Of a stretch of DNA of 64,000 nt, positions 10,678 through 20,500 are shown piece after piece. The stretch is from Diacronema lutheri (taxonomy: Eukaryota > Haptophyta > Pavlovophyceae > Pavlovales > Pavlovaceae): NCBI GenBank assembly GCA_019448385.1, contig JAGTXO010000026.1, forward strand, positions 2,501 to 66,500. Direction: 5' to 3'. Both the position numbers and the translations under genes were made by a program. The notes below the pieces were generated by a model, which worked only from the letters and a program-made list of their open reading frames with translations, had not been told where the DNA came from and did no database searches. Numbering within the stretch: the stretch's first letter is position 1; the number at the start of each line of letters is the position of its first letter.

Positions 10678-11239
10678 TCACATGAGCGCGCATTGCTGCA
10701 TCGCGCGCGCGCGTATACGCCGGAGCGTGGCCGAGTTGGGCGCGCACTCGCACGCGCTCGACTGCGCTTTGGACGGCAGCGCCTTGGGCAGCGAGAAGTC
10801 GAGCTGCTCGTCGTCGGACGTCTGCGCGCGCGCCGCGCGGCGCGCGCGGCGCCGGCGGTCGGCGCCGGGCTCGGCGCGCGCGCACGCGCGCGCGGCCGAC
10901 GGCGCGGCCACAGCGCATCGGGCCGCGGCCGGCGAGCCGCACCTCGTCGAGGTGCCAGCCGTCCGAGCGCAGCTGCTCGTCGTAAAAGTCGTCGTTGAGC
11001 GCGTCGTCGCCGTCGGAGAGCGCGGTCTGCGCGTACTCGCCCTTCTTGCGGGCGGAGCCGCGCTCTGTCGCGAGAGGCACGACGCAGCGGCGAACGCGCA
11101 CCGCCAGCGCGCGGGCTCGGCGCGCGCACGCGCGGCGCCGCGCGGCGCACCGCGACGCGCGCGCGCGCATACCGGCACTCGCGCCGTGCGGATCGCGATG
11201 GTTGCGATTGAGGAGGCCGGCGAGCGAGCTTGAGGCCAT
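10678..11239 (-). CDS. Small acidic protein, unrecognised (three exons)
   Basis: Minus-strand exons 11239-11173, 11064-10943 and 10821-10678 join through GT-AG introns of 108 and 121 bp and give 110 residues. The start is MASSSLAGLLNRNHRDPHG, the middle is acidic (SDGDDALNDDFYDEQLRSDG), then DEQLDFSLPKALPSK and a basic C-terminal helix ending RAMQQCALM. Exon boundaries were chosen because phases match (1, then 0) and because the sequence changes from Arg-rich intron-like to mixed composition at each site. No family is recognised. It is divergent from the RTF2 gene, with 173 bp between start codons. Confidence 0.5.
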
Positions 11240-11412
11240 CTCCGTGCCAGCCGGACGGTCGACGTGCGTCGCGGCGTCCAGCTCGGCCCCGGGGTGCGCC
11301 CTAGACATCAACAGAGGCCCCGCGGGCCCGCTCGCTCCAGCTCGCTCTCCCTCCTGCGTTGAAAGGCTTGGCGCGGGTTTCCGACGGGTTTTGGGACTCG
11401 GCCCCAGCTGCC

Positions 11413-12765
11413 ATGCTCCGCCTTATCATCGCCCGCCCGCTCTGCACGGTGGAGGTGGACGCCTCGGCGGACGTGGCGGCGCTACGCGAGGCGGTCGGGC
11501 GCAAGTGCGGGCAACCGATACGCGACCTTCGCCTTCACCATCACGGCCGCGCCCTCGCCACGCACCGCCCGCTCGGAGAGCTGGGCGTGCGGTCGGGCGA
11601 TACGGTGCACGCGCTCGGGCGCCTGCGCGGCGGCGGCGGCGACGGCGGCGTGTACCCGCCGACGGCGCACGAGCTCAAGTGGATGAACGATATTGGCGGT
11701 GGTACCAAGCGCAATTCGTGGGCCGTGCTCGGCGGCTCGGTCAGCCGCACGCAGTTTGAGCGCGCGTCGGCGTCGCTCCGCCGCTTCGAGGCGTGCGCAA
11801 CGTGCGCGCTGAGCGGCGAGCCGCTGCGCGCGCCCGTGGTGTGCTGCGAGCTCGGGATGCTGTACAACAAGACGGCGCTGCTTGAGGCGCTCCTCGCCAG
11901 GGCCACGCGCCCGCTCGACGCGCGCGTGTCGCACGTGCGTTCGCTCAGGGACGTGGTCGACGTGACGCTGCACGCCGACCCGCTCCACGCGGCTGCGCGC
12001 GCGGCGACGGCGGCCGACGCGAGCGAGGACGGGCTGCTGGGCGCGGCACCCTTTCAGTGCCCCGTGACCAAGCTCCCCTTCAACGGGCGCCACCCCTTCT
12101 ACGCCATCCGCTGCTCGGGCCACGTCGTGTCGGAGCGTGCCCTTGCGATGACGCGTTGGGCGGTTTGCCCGGTGAGCGAGGCACCGCTGCGACCGGCGGC
12201 ACCGCCGCCGGCCGCCGGCGCGGCCGTCGCGGGCCGCCGCCGGCTCTCGCCTGACCTCGTCCCGCTCGCGCTCGCCGACGACGAGCTCGACGCCGCGCGT
12301 GCGGCGCTCGGCGCGAGCCGCGCGGCGGACGGCGGAGGCAGCGGCGGCAAGAAGCGCGCGGCGCAGCAGCCCGCGCACGGCGCGCACGGCGCGCCCGTGG
12401 CCGGCGTGGGGGCTGGCAGCGGCAAGCGCGCGCGCGCGGCCGACGACGCGGGTCCAAGCGCGCTCGCCGGCGAAGCGATGGCCGCGTGCTCAGAGCGAGC
12501 GATGGCCGCGCGCTCCGAGCGAGCACCGCCAGGGGCGGCGGGCGCGGCCGCCGCGCCCGCCGAGCCCGCAACGCGCGTCTCGTCGCTTGCCGTCGGCCAG
12601 ACTGTCCAGGCGGCGCGCGAGGAGGTCGCGCGCAAGGCGCAGTCCGGCGTCTTCTCATCGCTCTTCCTGCCGCAGGCGACCAAGGACGAAGAGGCGCGCA
12701 AGATCCGCGACGGCAAAGATTACATGACCCGCGCCATCCAGCCGGGCCGGCTCAAGGAGCGCTAG
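11413..12765 (+). CDS. RTF2: Replication termination factor 2 (RTF2) with ubiquitin-like N-terminus
   Basis: 450 residues from the ATG at 11413. Residues 1-75 are ubiquitin-like (MLRLIIARPLCTVEVDA, ending HALGRLRGGGG, much like the ubiquitin LRGG tail). The RTF2 zinc domain follows: TFK/N-type landmark GGTKRNSWAVLGG, first finger CALSGEPLRAPVVCCELG with LYNKTALLEALL, then CPVTKLPFNGRHPFYAIRCSGHVVSERAL. The C-terminus is an Ala/Gly/Lys-rich linker and a conserved-looking VFSSLF helix. RTF2 is a nuclear factor that acts at stalled replication forks and has been tied to splicing; its RING-like fold resembles U-box proteins. A ubiquitin-like fusion is known from plant-type RTF2. No intron seen. 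Confidence 0.88.
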   Translation: MLRLIIARPLCTVEVDASADVAALREAVGRKCGQPIRDLRLHHHGRALATHRPLGELGVRSGDTVHALGRLRGGGGDGGVYPPTAHELKWMNDIGGGTKRNSWAVLGGSVSRTQFERASASLRRFEACATCALSGEPLRAPVVCCELGMLYNKTALLEALLARATRPLDARVSHVRSLRDVVDVTLHADPLHAAARAATAADASEDGLLGAAPFQCPVTKLPFNGRHPFYAIRCSGHVVSERALAMTRWAVCPVSEAPLRPAAPPPAAGAAVAGRRRLSPDLVPLALADDELDAARAALGASRAADGGGSGGKKRAAQQPAHGAHGAPVAGVGAGSGKRARAADDAGPSALAGEAMAACSERAMAARSERAPPGAAGAAAAPAEPATRVSSLAVGQTVQAAREEVARKAQSGVFSSLFLPQATKDEEARKIRDGKDYMTRAIQPGRLKER

Positions 12766-12987
12766 GGGCGCGCGCGCCGCCGCCGGACGGGCTGACCGCA
12801 TGTGCTGTCTGCTGATTCCGTTCACAGCGATTGGATTGACTCAGCGACTGCTGCATGCCAGCTCGCCGACCGCATTTTACACCGGCCAGCTCGCCGGCGT
12901 GCGGCGAGCGTCGCTTCGCAGCGCCCACCACCTCCCGCTTCGGCCGGCCATGCGCGAGCGCCGCGCGGCGGCGCGTCGCCGTGCGCC

Positions 12988-13345
12988 TCATTGGCCGAGG
13001 AGCTTCTTGATCGCGGCCAGCTCCGCCTGCAGCTTGTCCAGCTTGGCCTTGGGCACGGTGACGGTCACGCCGTCCGCCTCGAGCGAGTCGCGGTAAATCC
13101 ACAGCGCGGCGCCTGCGCGCGCGCGCCACGCGCCGAGCGCGCGGCGGTCGTAAGCAAGGCGCGCGCGCGCGCGCCTGCGCGCGCGCGCGCGCCCGCGCCG
13201 TACCGACGTAGCAGGCGGCGATGACGTTGTAGTGGCCCTGGTCGAAGGCGGGGCTCGGCGTGGGTGCCGCGCTGGACGAAAGGCGGCGCGCCGCACCGAC
13301 CGCCGCGCGCCTCAGATCCCCCACGCGGCTGGTGGCGAGCATCAT
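12988..13345 (-). CDS. Small probable mitochondrial single-span membrane protein
   Basis: Minus-strand exons 13345-13204 and 13112-12988 with a 91-bp phase-1 GT-AG intron give 88 residues. The N-terminus MMLATSRVGDLRRAAVGAARR is Arg/Ala/Ser-rich with no acidic residue after the start, like a mitochondrial presequence. The splice creates one hydrophobic span, HYNVIAACYVGAALWIYRD. A short soluble tail ends KLDKLQAELAAIKKLLGQ. The size and layout are those of small respiratory-chain or import subunits, but no specific family is recognised. It is head-to-head with the glycosyltransferase gene, 79 bp between starts. Confidence 0.6.
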
Positions 13346-13424
13346 CTCGACCTCGGCCTCGGTGCTGCAGGAGCTCAGGAGCGCGTCACGGCTGCACACC
13401 CTCGGTGACGCGCGTCACCACACG

Positions 13425-14798
13425 ATGGCGGATGGGGACGATGCGGTGGACGAGCGCACGCCGCTCGCTCGGCCGCGCGCCGCGCGGCCGGCGGCCGCGC
13501 CAGGCGCGTGGCGCGCGGGTGTGGCGCCGGCCGTGCCACTTGCTGCGTTGCTTGCCATCGCGCTCCTCCACTGGCGCTCGCGGCCGTACCGCGCGCGGTC
13601 GGACGCGGCGCTCGCCGCCGCGCTCGCCGAGGGCCCGCCCGCGCGTGTCGCGCTCGCGGACGCGCTGCGCCTCGGGCTGCTGCCCGACGCGCTACGGCGC
13701 GCCGGTGTGGCCAACCGCTCGGCTGGTGCGCGCTGGCGGCCCGCGGCGCGCGCGCTCACGCTCTTCACCGCGCGCGCCGACCGGCGGCCGTCGTACACCG
13801 AGCCGGTCGTCGCGACGCTCGCGACCGCGCCGCTCGACGGCCCGCCCTTCTCGCCGATGACCAACCACGCGCGCTACTGCTTGCGCCTCGGCTGCGATTA
13901 CGCCGTGCGCACGGCCGGCTACGCGGCGTACGGCGGCGTGTACATCATGTGGCACAAGATTTTGCTTCTGCGCCACCTGCTCGCGCTCGGGTACGGCCTC
14001 GTCTTTTGGACGGACTACGACGCGGTCTTCACCGACTGTCACACGCCGCTGCGCGCGGTGCTCTTCGGTGGGCTCTCCGACGCGCACGCCTCGGGCTTCC
14101 TCGCCGAGTCGGCGCTGCCCTCCGTAGTGTTCGCGGGCGACTTGAGCACGGCGCTTAACGCGGGCGCGCTCGCCGTGCGGCGCACCGACTTTGGCGACGG
14201 CTTCCTCCGCGCGGCGTGGGAGGAGTGGGGCAGCTGGCCGCGCTGCGACGGACGCGCCGACGAGCCGCGCTGCGTGCGCGGCGTCAGCCGCCATCTCTGC
14301 GGCCAGCGCAACCTGCGCCCGTCCGACCAAGGCGCGCTGATGCGCTCGCTCGCTGCCGGGCTGCCAAATTGCACGGCCGCGCTCGTGCGGCCGTGCGTGA
14401 GCGCGGCGGATTGCGACGCCGTCGTCGCCTCGCTCAGCGTCGAGAGCCGCGCGCACGTCCGCTGCCTGCCGCAGGCCGCGATCAACGCGTACCCCGAGCG
14501 AACGGGCTACCGCTCGCAGCGGCCGGGCTGCGAGCAGTATGGGGGCGACTGCGCCGCGCGCGACGCGTCGTGGCAGGCGCTCGCGCGCGCCATCTGGAAG
14601 CGCGGCCGGTTCCGTCTGCACGCAGCCGGCTCGACGACGCGCAAGGCCGAGAGCATGATCTTGGCGCTGCGCGGCGTGCGGCGCGGCTGGCGGCGGTCGC
14701 CGGAGCTGCTCTGCGCCGCGCCGCCGCGCGCGGACGACTACTTTGCGGGTGAGACGCTGCCGCCCGGCATCAAGGCGCGGCGGCGGCGAGACAGGTAG
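13425..14798 (+). CDS. Type II membrane glycosyltransferase, GT34-like
   Basis: 457 residues from the ATG at 13425. A short acidic cytosolic tail is followed by one membrane span (APAVPLAALLAIALLHW), the layout of Golgi glycosyltransferases. In the lumenal domain, NHARYCLRLGCDYAV, GVYIMWHKILLLRHLL and GLVFWTDYDAVFTD resemble the galactosyl/mannosyltransferase (GMA12/MNN10, GT34) pattern, with DYD as the DxD nucleotide-sugar and metal site. Paired cysteines follow in the second half. Donor and acceptor are unknown; a related GT-A family is possible. Confidence 0.62.
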   Translation: MADGDDAVDERTPLARPRAARPAAAPGAWRAGVAPAVPLAALLAIALLHWRSRPYRARSDAALAAALAEGPPARVALADALRLGLLPDALRRAGVANRSAGARWRPAARALTLFTARADRRPSYTEPVVATLATAPLDGPPFSPMTNHARYCLRLGCDYAVRTAGYAAYGGVYIMWHKILLLRHLLALGYGLVFWTDYDAVFTDCHTPLRAVLFGGLSDAHASGFLAESALPSVVFAGDLSTALNAGALAVRRTDFGDGFLRAAWEEWGSWPRCDGRADEPRCVRGVSRHLCGQRNLRPSDQGALMRSLAAGLPNCTAALVRPCVSAADCDAVVASLSVESRAHVRCLPQAAINAYPERTGYRSQRPGCEQYGGDCAARDASWQALARAIWKRGRFRLHAAGSTTRKAESMILALRGVRRGWRRSPELLCAAPPRADDYFAGETLPPGIKARRRRDR

Positions 14799-14888
14799 CG
14801 CGCCCCATGTGCGCGTCGTCCGACACTCACTCGAGCATGCGCGCTAAACAAAGGCGTTCAATACGACGTTTCAATTTTCATACGCTTC

Positions 14889-17402
14889 TCACACGCCCAA
14901 GCGCGCGTAGTCCGCCTCGCGCTGGGCACTGTCGTCGCTGTCGCTGTCGGCCGGGGCGCGCGTCGGCCGCTCGGCCCGCTCTCCACGCGGTGGGGACCCG
15001 GCGCGCGCTCTCGTCGGCAGCTCGACGAGCAGTGTATCGAGGCTCACGCGCTCGTTGCGGCGACCGGCGCCGGGCGGGCTGGGCGGGCGCGGCGCAACCT
15101 GCGGCGCCGCGCGATCCCATCGCTGCTGCGGCGGCGAGCGCGGCGGGTCGCCGCCCACCTCGCGCGCGGCCGTCGGCGACGACGGCCTCTGCCCGTCGCC
15201 GTCGAGGAGCGGCTGCGTCGAGCAGCGCGATCGGCGGCTGCCAAGCCCGCGCGCGCCCTCGGCCGCGCGCGTGGGGCCGGGCTGCGCGAGGCCCTTTTGA
15301 AAGCTCACGAGCCGCGAGCGCATCCCAACGCCGCCGCCGCCCTCGCCGTCGGCCGGCGTCTCCGCGCTCGCGCCCGCGTCCGCGCCCGCCGGTGCCACGG
15401 CGTCCGCAGCGCGCGCCTCGCCCGGCCCGCCGGCCGACGCGGGCGTGAGCGCGAGCCACGGCTCGCCCGGCGGCTCGCGCCTCTCGGCCGCGCTGCTGCC
15501 CGTCCGCACGAACAAGCGCGGCGCGGCCGAGTGCGCGCGCCGCGCCATGCGCTGGTGCGCGCTCGAAGGCCGGCGTGAGCCGCCGCGCGACGAGGCGGTC
15601 GAGGCGGCGTCGCCGCGCGAGTTGGCGCGCGAGAGCGCCGACGAGAGGCGGCCGCCCATCGCCTCGATCCGGCCGAGCGCGCCCAGTGCCGCCGCGAGGA
15701 ATGGCCCGCGCTGCGTGCGATGCTCGCTGCCGCCACCGCCGCTGCCGCGCGTTGACGTCACGCGCTCGAGCCGCGCGTGCATGCGCGCCTCCTCGTGGCG
15801 CAGCCGCTGCGCGAGGTGCTGCACGGTCGCCGGATCGACGTCGCGCGCACCCGGCACGACCGCCGCCGAGTGCAAGAAGTGCGCCATCGCGAGCTCGGCC
15901 GCTTTGGCGCGCCTGCGCACGACGGCCATCACTGCGTGCACGGCGGCGGCGGAGAGGAACAGGGGCAACAGGATGGTGCCGAGCGTGCGCGACACGCCCG
16001 ACGCGCGGTGCGTCTTGACGCACATGGGCGGCTGCAGCGTGGCCGCGTCGCACGCCGGGTAGAGCGCGTTGAGCCCGTCGAGGTCGCCCTGGCCCAGGCA
16101 CACCTGCGGCGTGAACTGCGTGAGGGCGTGCATCACCGAATACGCGGACGAGGCAGCGGGGGCGCTCTCACTCACGCGCAGGTGGTCTTCGACGCGCTCG
16201 CCGCACGCGACTGCACGCCGCGCGCCGAGCAGCAGCTCCTGCTCCTCCTCGCCGCCGCGCGCGCCGGCTACGTCGCCGTCGGCGACGAGTGCGACGGACG
16301 GCGCCACGTCCGGGTGGTCGAGGCCGAGCGCGTGGCCGAGCTCGTGCGCGGCGGTGCCGCCAAAGTCGTAGCAGTTGAGGCATGGCGCGAACACCTTCCT
16401 CCACATGAGCGGCAGCATCACCATCAGCGAGACGGCGAGCAGGATCCGCTCGGCGCGGAACTTGGTCGCGGCGAGGACCGCACGCTCGCGCCGGCCGATG
16501 CCGGCGAAGACAGCTTCGGGCACCTGCTCGCGCGACCACGCGCCGTCGGCGGGCTTGGCTTGGATCAGGCGCAGCGCGAGCGACGCCAGGTAGCCCGCGC
16601 ACAGCGTCCAGACGAGGCACAGCGCCGTGAGCAGGCCCGTCTCGAGCCCGTCGGCCGCGCCCTTGCCACGCGTGCGCTGCGAGTTGAGCGCAGCGCACCA
16701 CGCGCTGTCGAGGTACCAGCACATCGACTGGTTGAAGCGCACGTCCACGCGGTGCAGCACGAGCGAGGGAACCACCACCTGCACGTCGTCCGCGCCATCG
16801 CACACCACGGCCGCGCTGCCGTTCGCGCCGGCCGGCGGCGGCGGCGACGGCGCGGCAGGCGCGCGCGCGCGCAGAAAGGTGCGCGCCTCGCCAACGGTGT
16901 AGCTGAGCACCTGCGTGAAGCCGGCGCGCGAGCGACCGGTCGTCGACCTGCCGTCGTCGTCGAATGTCGAGAAGAAGATCTCGGTCGTCGCGCAATCGGG
17001 CAAGCCGGCGCACGGCGACGTGTCGCGCTTGAAGGAGATGTGCGGGTGATTGTGCTCCCACGTGGCCATCGCGCCGATGAGCGCGTCGACGAGCTGGTCG
17101 CACCCCGTATACTGCGCGAGCAGCAGCGGGTCGAGCGTCTCGATGGCCGCCTCATAGTTCTCGCCCACGAACCGCGGGAGCAGCTGCGCGCACAGCCGCC
17201 GGTCGAGCGCGTACGCGATCCCGCCGCCAAAGCCTTCGGACGAACCGACGGACGCGGGCGCGCTCCAGCGGCGCGCGCTGTCGAGCACGCCACGCACGCT
17301 CGCCTGCGGATCGTCGACGCCGTGCAACAGCGTGAACGCCGCCGCCGCTCGCGCCGGCACGGCTAGCGAGAGCGCGGCCCTGAGCAACGTTACGACGCCC
17401 AT
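14889..17402 (-). CDS. Membrane-bound zinc metalloprotease (metzincin-like)
   Basis: 837 residues from the ATG at 17402. Residues 1-24 look like a signal peptide (MGVVTLLRAALSLAVPARA). The zinc site is HELGHALGLDHPD, near residues 352-364, the HExxHxxGxxH/D form of matrixin-type metzincins. A Met-turn candidate, AYSVMHALTQF, and DLDGLNALYP follow as in that fold. Three hydrophobic spans are near 254-280, 318-336 and 473-494; the first two lie between the N-terminal part of the catalytic domain and the zinc helix, which is unusual. The C-terminal 340 residues are a disordered Ser/Pro/Gly/Arg tail, presumably cytosolic. Substrates unknown; cell-wall or scale remodelling is only a guess. No clear intron, though an in-frame one cannot be excluded. 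Confidence 0.75.
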   Translation of the reverse strand: MGVVTLLRAALSLAVPARAAAAFTLLHGVDDPQASVRGVLDSARRWSAPASVGSSEGFGGGIAYALDRRLCAQLLPRFVGENYEAAIETLDPLLLAQYTGCDQLVDALIGAMATWEHNHPHISFKRDTSPCAGLPDCATTEIFFSTFDDDGRSTTGRSRAGFTQVLSYTVGEARTFLRARAPAAPSPPPPAGANGSAAVVCDGADDVQVVVPSLVLHRVDVRFNQSMCWYLDSAWCAALNSQRTRGKGAADGLETGLLTALCLVWTLCAGYLASLALRLIQAKPADGAWSREQVPEAVFAGIGRRERAVLAATKFRAERILLAVSLMVMLPLMWRKVFAPCLNCYDFGGTAAHELGHALGLDHPDVAPSVALVADGDVAGARGGEEEQELLLGARRAVACGERVEDHLRVSESAPAASSAYSVMHALTQFTPQVCLGQGDLDGLNALYPACDAATLQPPMCVKTHRASGVSRTLGTILLPLFLSAAAVHAVMAVVRRRAKAAELAMAHFLHSAAVVPGARDVDPATVQHLAQRLRHEEARMHARLERVTSTRGSGGGGSEHRTQRGPFLAAALGALGRIEAMGGRLSSALSRANSRGDAASTASSRGGSRRPSSAHQRMARRAHSAAPRLFVRTGSSAAERREPPGEPWLALTPASAGGPGEARAADAVAPAGADAGASAETPADGEGGGGVGMRSRLVSFQKGLAQPGPTRAAEGARGLGSRRSRCSTQPLLDGDGQRPSSPTAAREVGGDPPRSPPQQRWDRAAPQVAPRPPSPPGAGRRNERVSLDTLLVELPTRARAGSPPRGERAERPTRAPADSDSDDSAQREADYARLGV

Positions 17403-17578
17403 GGGGCGCAAGTCGTTGACGACTTGACGACCGGGTCAGACCGTCAGTGCCACACACTCAGGCAAGTGTCCGTAAGTGTTGTGTGTCGCCACCAGCAGCC
17501 GCCAGCAGCCGCCTGCCGCCTGCAGGCCCTTCCATCTTCCCCTTCCATTCCCCTCCCTCGCCCCCTTCCCTTCCCTCA

Positions 17579-20500
17579 TCAGTTCGCGGCGCCCAGCTGC
17601 GGCAGCGGGTGGAGGAGCTCGAACGCGCCCGTGCCCACCTTCACCGGCCTGCCCACGACAATGTTGGCCGCGGGCGACGCGAGCGTGTCGTCCTCGGCGC
17701 CGGTCGCCGCGGCGGTGAGAAAGCCGACCGTCGTCTCGAAGGACATCTTGAGGAGGGGCGACGTGCTGCTCCCCATCCCGAGCCGCGAGAGCGGCTTGTA
17801 CCCGCCCTCGTACGTCATGTAGTCGGCGATCAGCGACAGGTGGCGCGCGTCGACCGCGATGCCGTACGCGCCGAACACGGCGCGCACCTCGCGCACGAGC
17901 GCGTTGCGCGCAGCCTCGACGCCGTAGGTGTTGAGCACCGCCCACACGTCGTTGCTCAACACCTGCACCGCCAGCACAAGGCGCCCGCGCGCCACGCGGC
18001 GGCTGAGCGGAGCGGCGCGGCGCGCGGCGGCGCGCGCGGCGCGGTGCGGCGCGGCGGCGCGCACCTCGTTCGGGTCGACCCACTGCGCGAGGCGCCAGAG
18101 GACACCAAAGTTGACGCCCGCCGTCTGCACGCTCGCCATTGCGCCGCCCTTGCCCGGCAGCGCGAACGCATCGGCGATGCGCGGTACCGCGCGCACCTCG
18201 ACGGTCTGCGCGACGTCGCGCACGGCCGCGGCGACGAGCACGGCCGCGCGCGGCGGCAGATCGACGACGAGCCACAGCCGGAGCAGCCCGTCCTCAGCCC
18301 TCTCGCTGCCGCACGCGCGCACGTACTTGAGGTGCTGCGAGATGCCGTCCGCGCCGGGCGCGCGCGCGCGCGTGGCGCGCGCGGCCGCGCCGCCGCCGTC
18401 CGCCGTCTCGCGCTCGTCGTCGTCGTCGCGCTCGGCGCGCGCGCGCGCCTCGGCGTCGTCGGCGCCGAGCGCCGCCGTGTCGTCCGCCGACGGCCCGTCG
18501 TACGAGATGAAGCCGCCACGCGACGCGCGCGCAGCGTCGGCGCCGTCGTCGTCGGCGGCGGCATCATCCTCGTCCGCCTCACCGTCGCCGTCGGCGCCGC
18601 CGTCGTCATCGTCGTCACCGAGCACGTCGACCTGGCCGAGCCGCGCGCCGGCCGCGCCGTCCGCCCCGCCCTCCGCCTCCGCGTCCGCCCCGCCCGCCGC
18701 ACCGTCCGCCGCCTCGCCCGCTTCGCCGTCGGCCGCGCCGCTCGCGCGCCGGCCCGTGCGGCCGCCGCGGCCGGCGGCGCGCGGCATGCGGGCGCGCGCG
18801 CCCCGACCGCGCGCGACAGCGCCCGTGCCGCGCCGGCCGCCGCCACTCGCGCCGACGTCGCCCCCGTCGTCGCCTTCGCCGTGCGTGCGCTCCGCCGCGC
18901 GCACGGCGTGCGCGTCGCGCAGCGCCTCGCCCTGCCGGCGGAGCGCGCGGTCAAGGTGCGCGTCGAGCGCGCCGACGAATGGCCCACAAAAGGCGCTGAG
19001 CACGATGGCCGCGCCCGTCTGCTCGCCGAGCGGCGCGAGCTGCAGCGTGACGCGGCTCTGCACCGCGTACCCGCCACTCGCGCCACTCCCGCCACTCGCG
19101 CCGCTCGCGCCACTCGCGCCGCTCGCGCCGCTCGCGCCGCCGCCGCCGCCGTGGGGCAGCGCGCCGCCCACGCCGGGCACGGGCGCGTCGGCGGGGACAA
19201 GGCGCGACGCGGCCGTCACGGCCGCGCACAGCTGGCCGAGCGTCACGCGCCGGAGCGAGCCGGCCAGCTCGCGCGCGCGCGCGGCGCCCGCGTCGGCCTG
19301 CCCATCGGCGCCGGGCTGCGCGGCGGACGCGCGCAGCGGGAGCGTCATCAGCGGCGTGGCGGGCGCGCGCGACGCGACCATGATGACCTCGCGCATCCGC
19401 GGGATGCCGAGCGTCACGTTGCCGCCGCCCACGCCCGCGAGATGGAAGGTGTTGAGCGTCATCTGCGTCGACGGCTCGCCAACGGACTGCGCGGCGAGGA
19501 GCCCAACCGCCTCGCCCGGCTGCGCGAGCGCGCGCAAATACTTGGTGCACAGCAGCTGCACAAAGTGCGAGCGGCCCATCCGCCCGTCGCCCGCCGCGTC
19601 AGCGCGCGCGTCCGCCTCGCGCGCCGGCCGCTTGCGCTGCTCGCGCGCGTGCGCGTGCGCCCCGTCGTCCAGCCGCTGCGCGAACGCGTCCGACACGGAG
19701 CCGAGGGTGAGGCGCGGCAGCGCAGCGGAGAGGAGCGTCTCGCCGCGCTCGGCGAGGAGCGCCCTGCGCTTGAGCGCCTCCCTCGCCTTGCCGAGCGGCC
19801 GGCCGAGCTGGTGCGGCTGGCCAGCGTGCCACGCTGCCGCGAGCGCCTTGCCGTTGGCCGCGTAGAAGGCGAAGCCCTGCTCCGATGCGAGCCAGCGCGT
19901 CTTGGTCGGGTCGAGGCCGTCCTCGCCGTAGCAGAACTGCACGACGCCGCCGTCCGCCCCGCGCACCGTGTGATCGTACGCGAGCGCGAGCCCCTCGAGG
20001 TGCTTGACGAGGCAGCGCTGCAAGTAGCCCGAGCGACTCGTCTTCACCGCCGTGTCAACGAGCCCCTCGCGCCCACTCATGCAGTGGAAGTAAAAGCAGC
20101 CCGCGCTCACGCCCGTCAGGAAGCGGTCGGTGATGTACCCGCCCGCGCGCGCGCCCAACTCGTAGGGCGCCGCCCACGGCGCCGTGCGGCCCGCGGGCGT
20201 GAGCGGCACGCGCCTCCCCTCAAGCTCCTGCTGGCCGAGCGCGCATGAGATCTGCAAAAAGTTGACGAGCGAGCCCTTGGCACCCGTGCCGATCATCGCC
20301 GCGAACGCGTTCTTCGGGAACGCGACGCGCTGCCCCTGCGGCAAACACGCCGCCTGCACCGCCGACGTGACCGGCGCGACAGCCGCCTTGAGCGCGCCGT
20401 CGACCTGCGCGCCCCACGGCTCGGCGCGCGCGTGCGCCGCGGCGAAGCGCTCGCGCAGCGACGCGCGCAGCGACGCGCGCGTGCGCAGCGGCTCGGCCAC

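Noticed and set aside
9056-11233. Very long plus-strand open frame opposite the AAA+ and small acidic genes
   Set aside because: Arg/Ala-rich in all parts with no domain; it is the antisense shadow of GC-rich coding sequence, as are similar frames at 2572-3699, 17447-20248, 58689-63830 and others.
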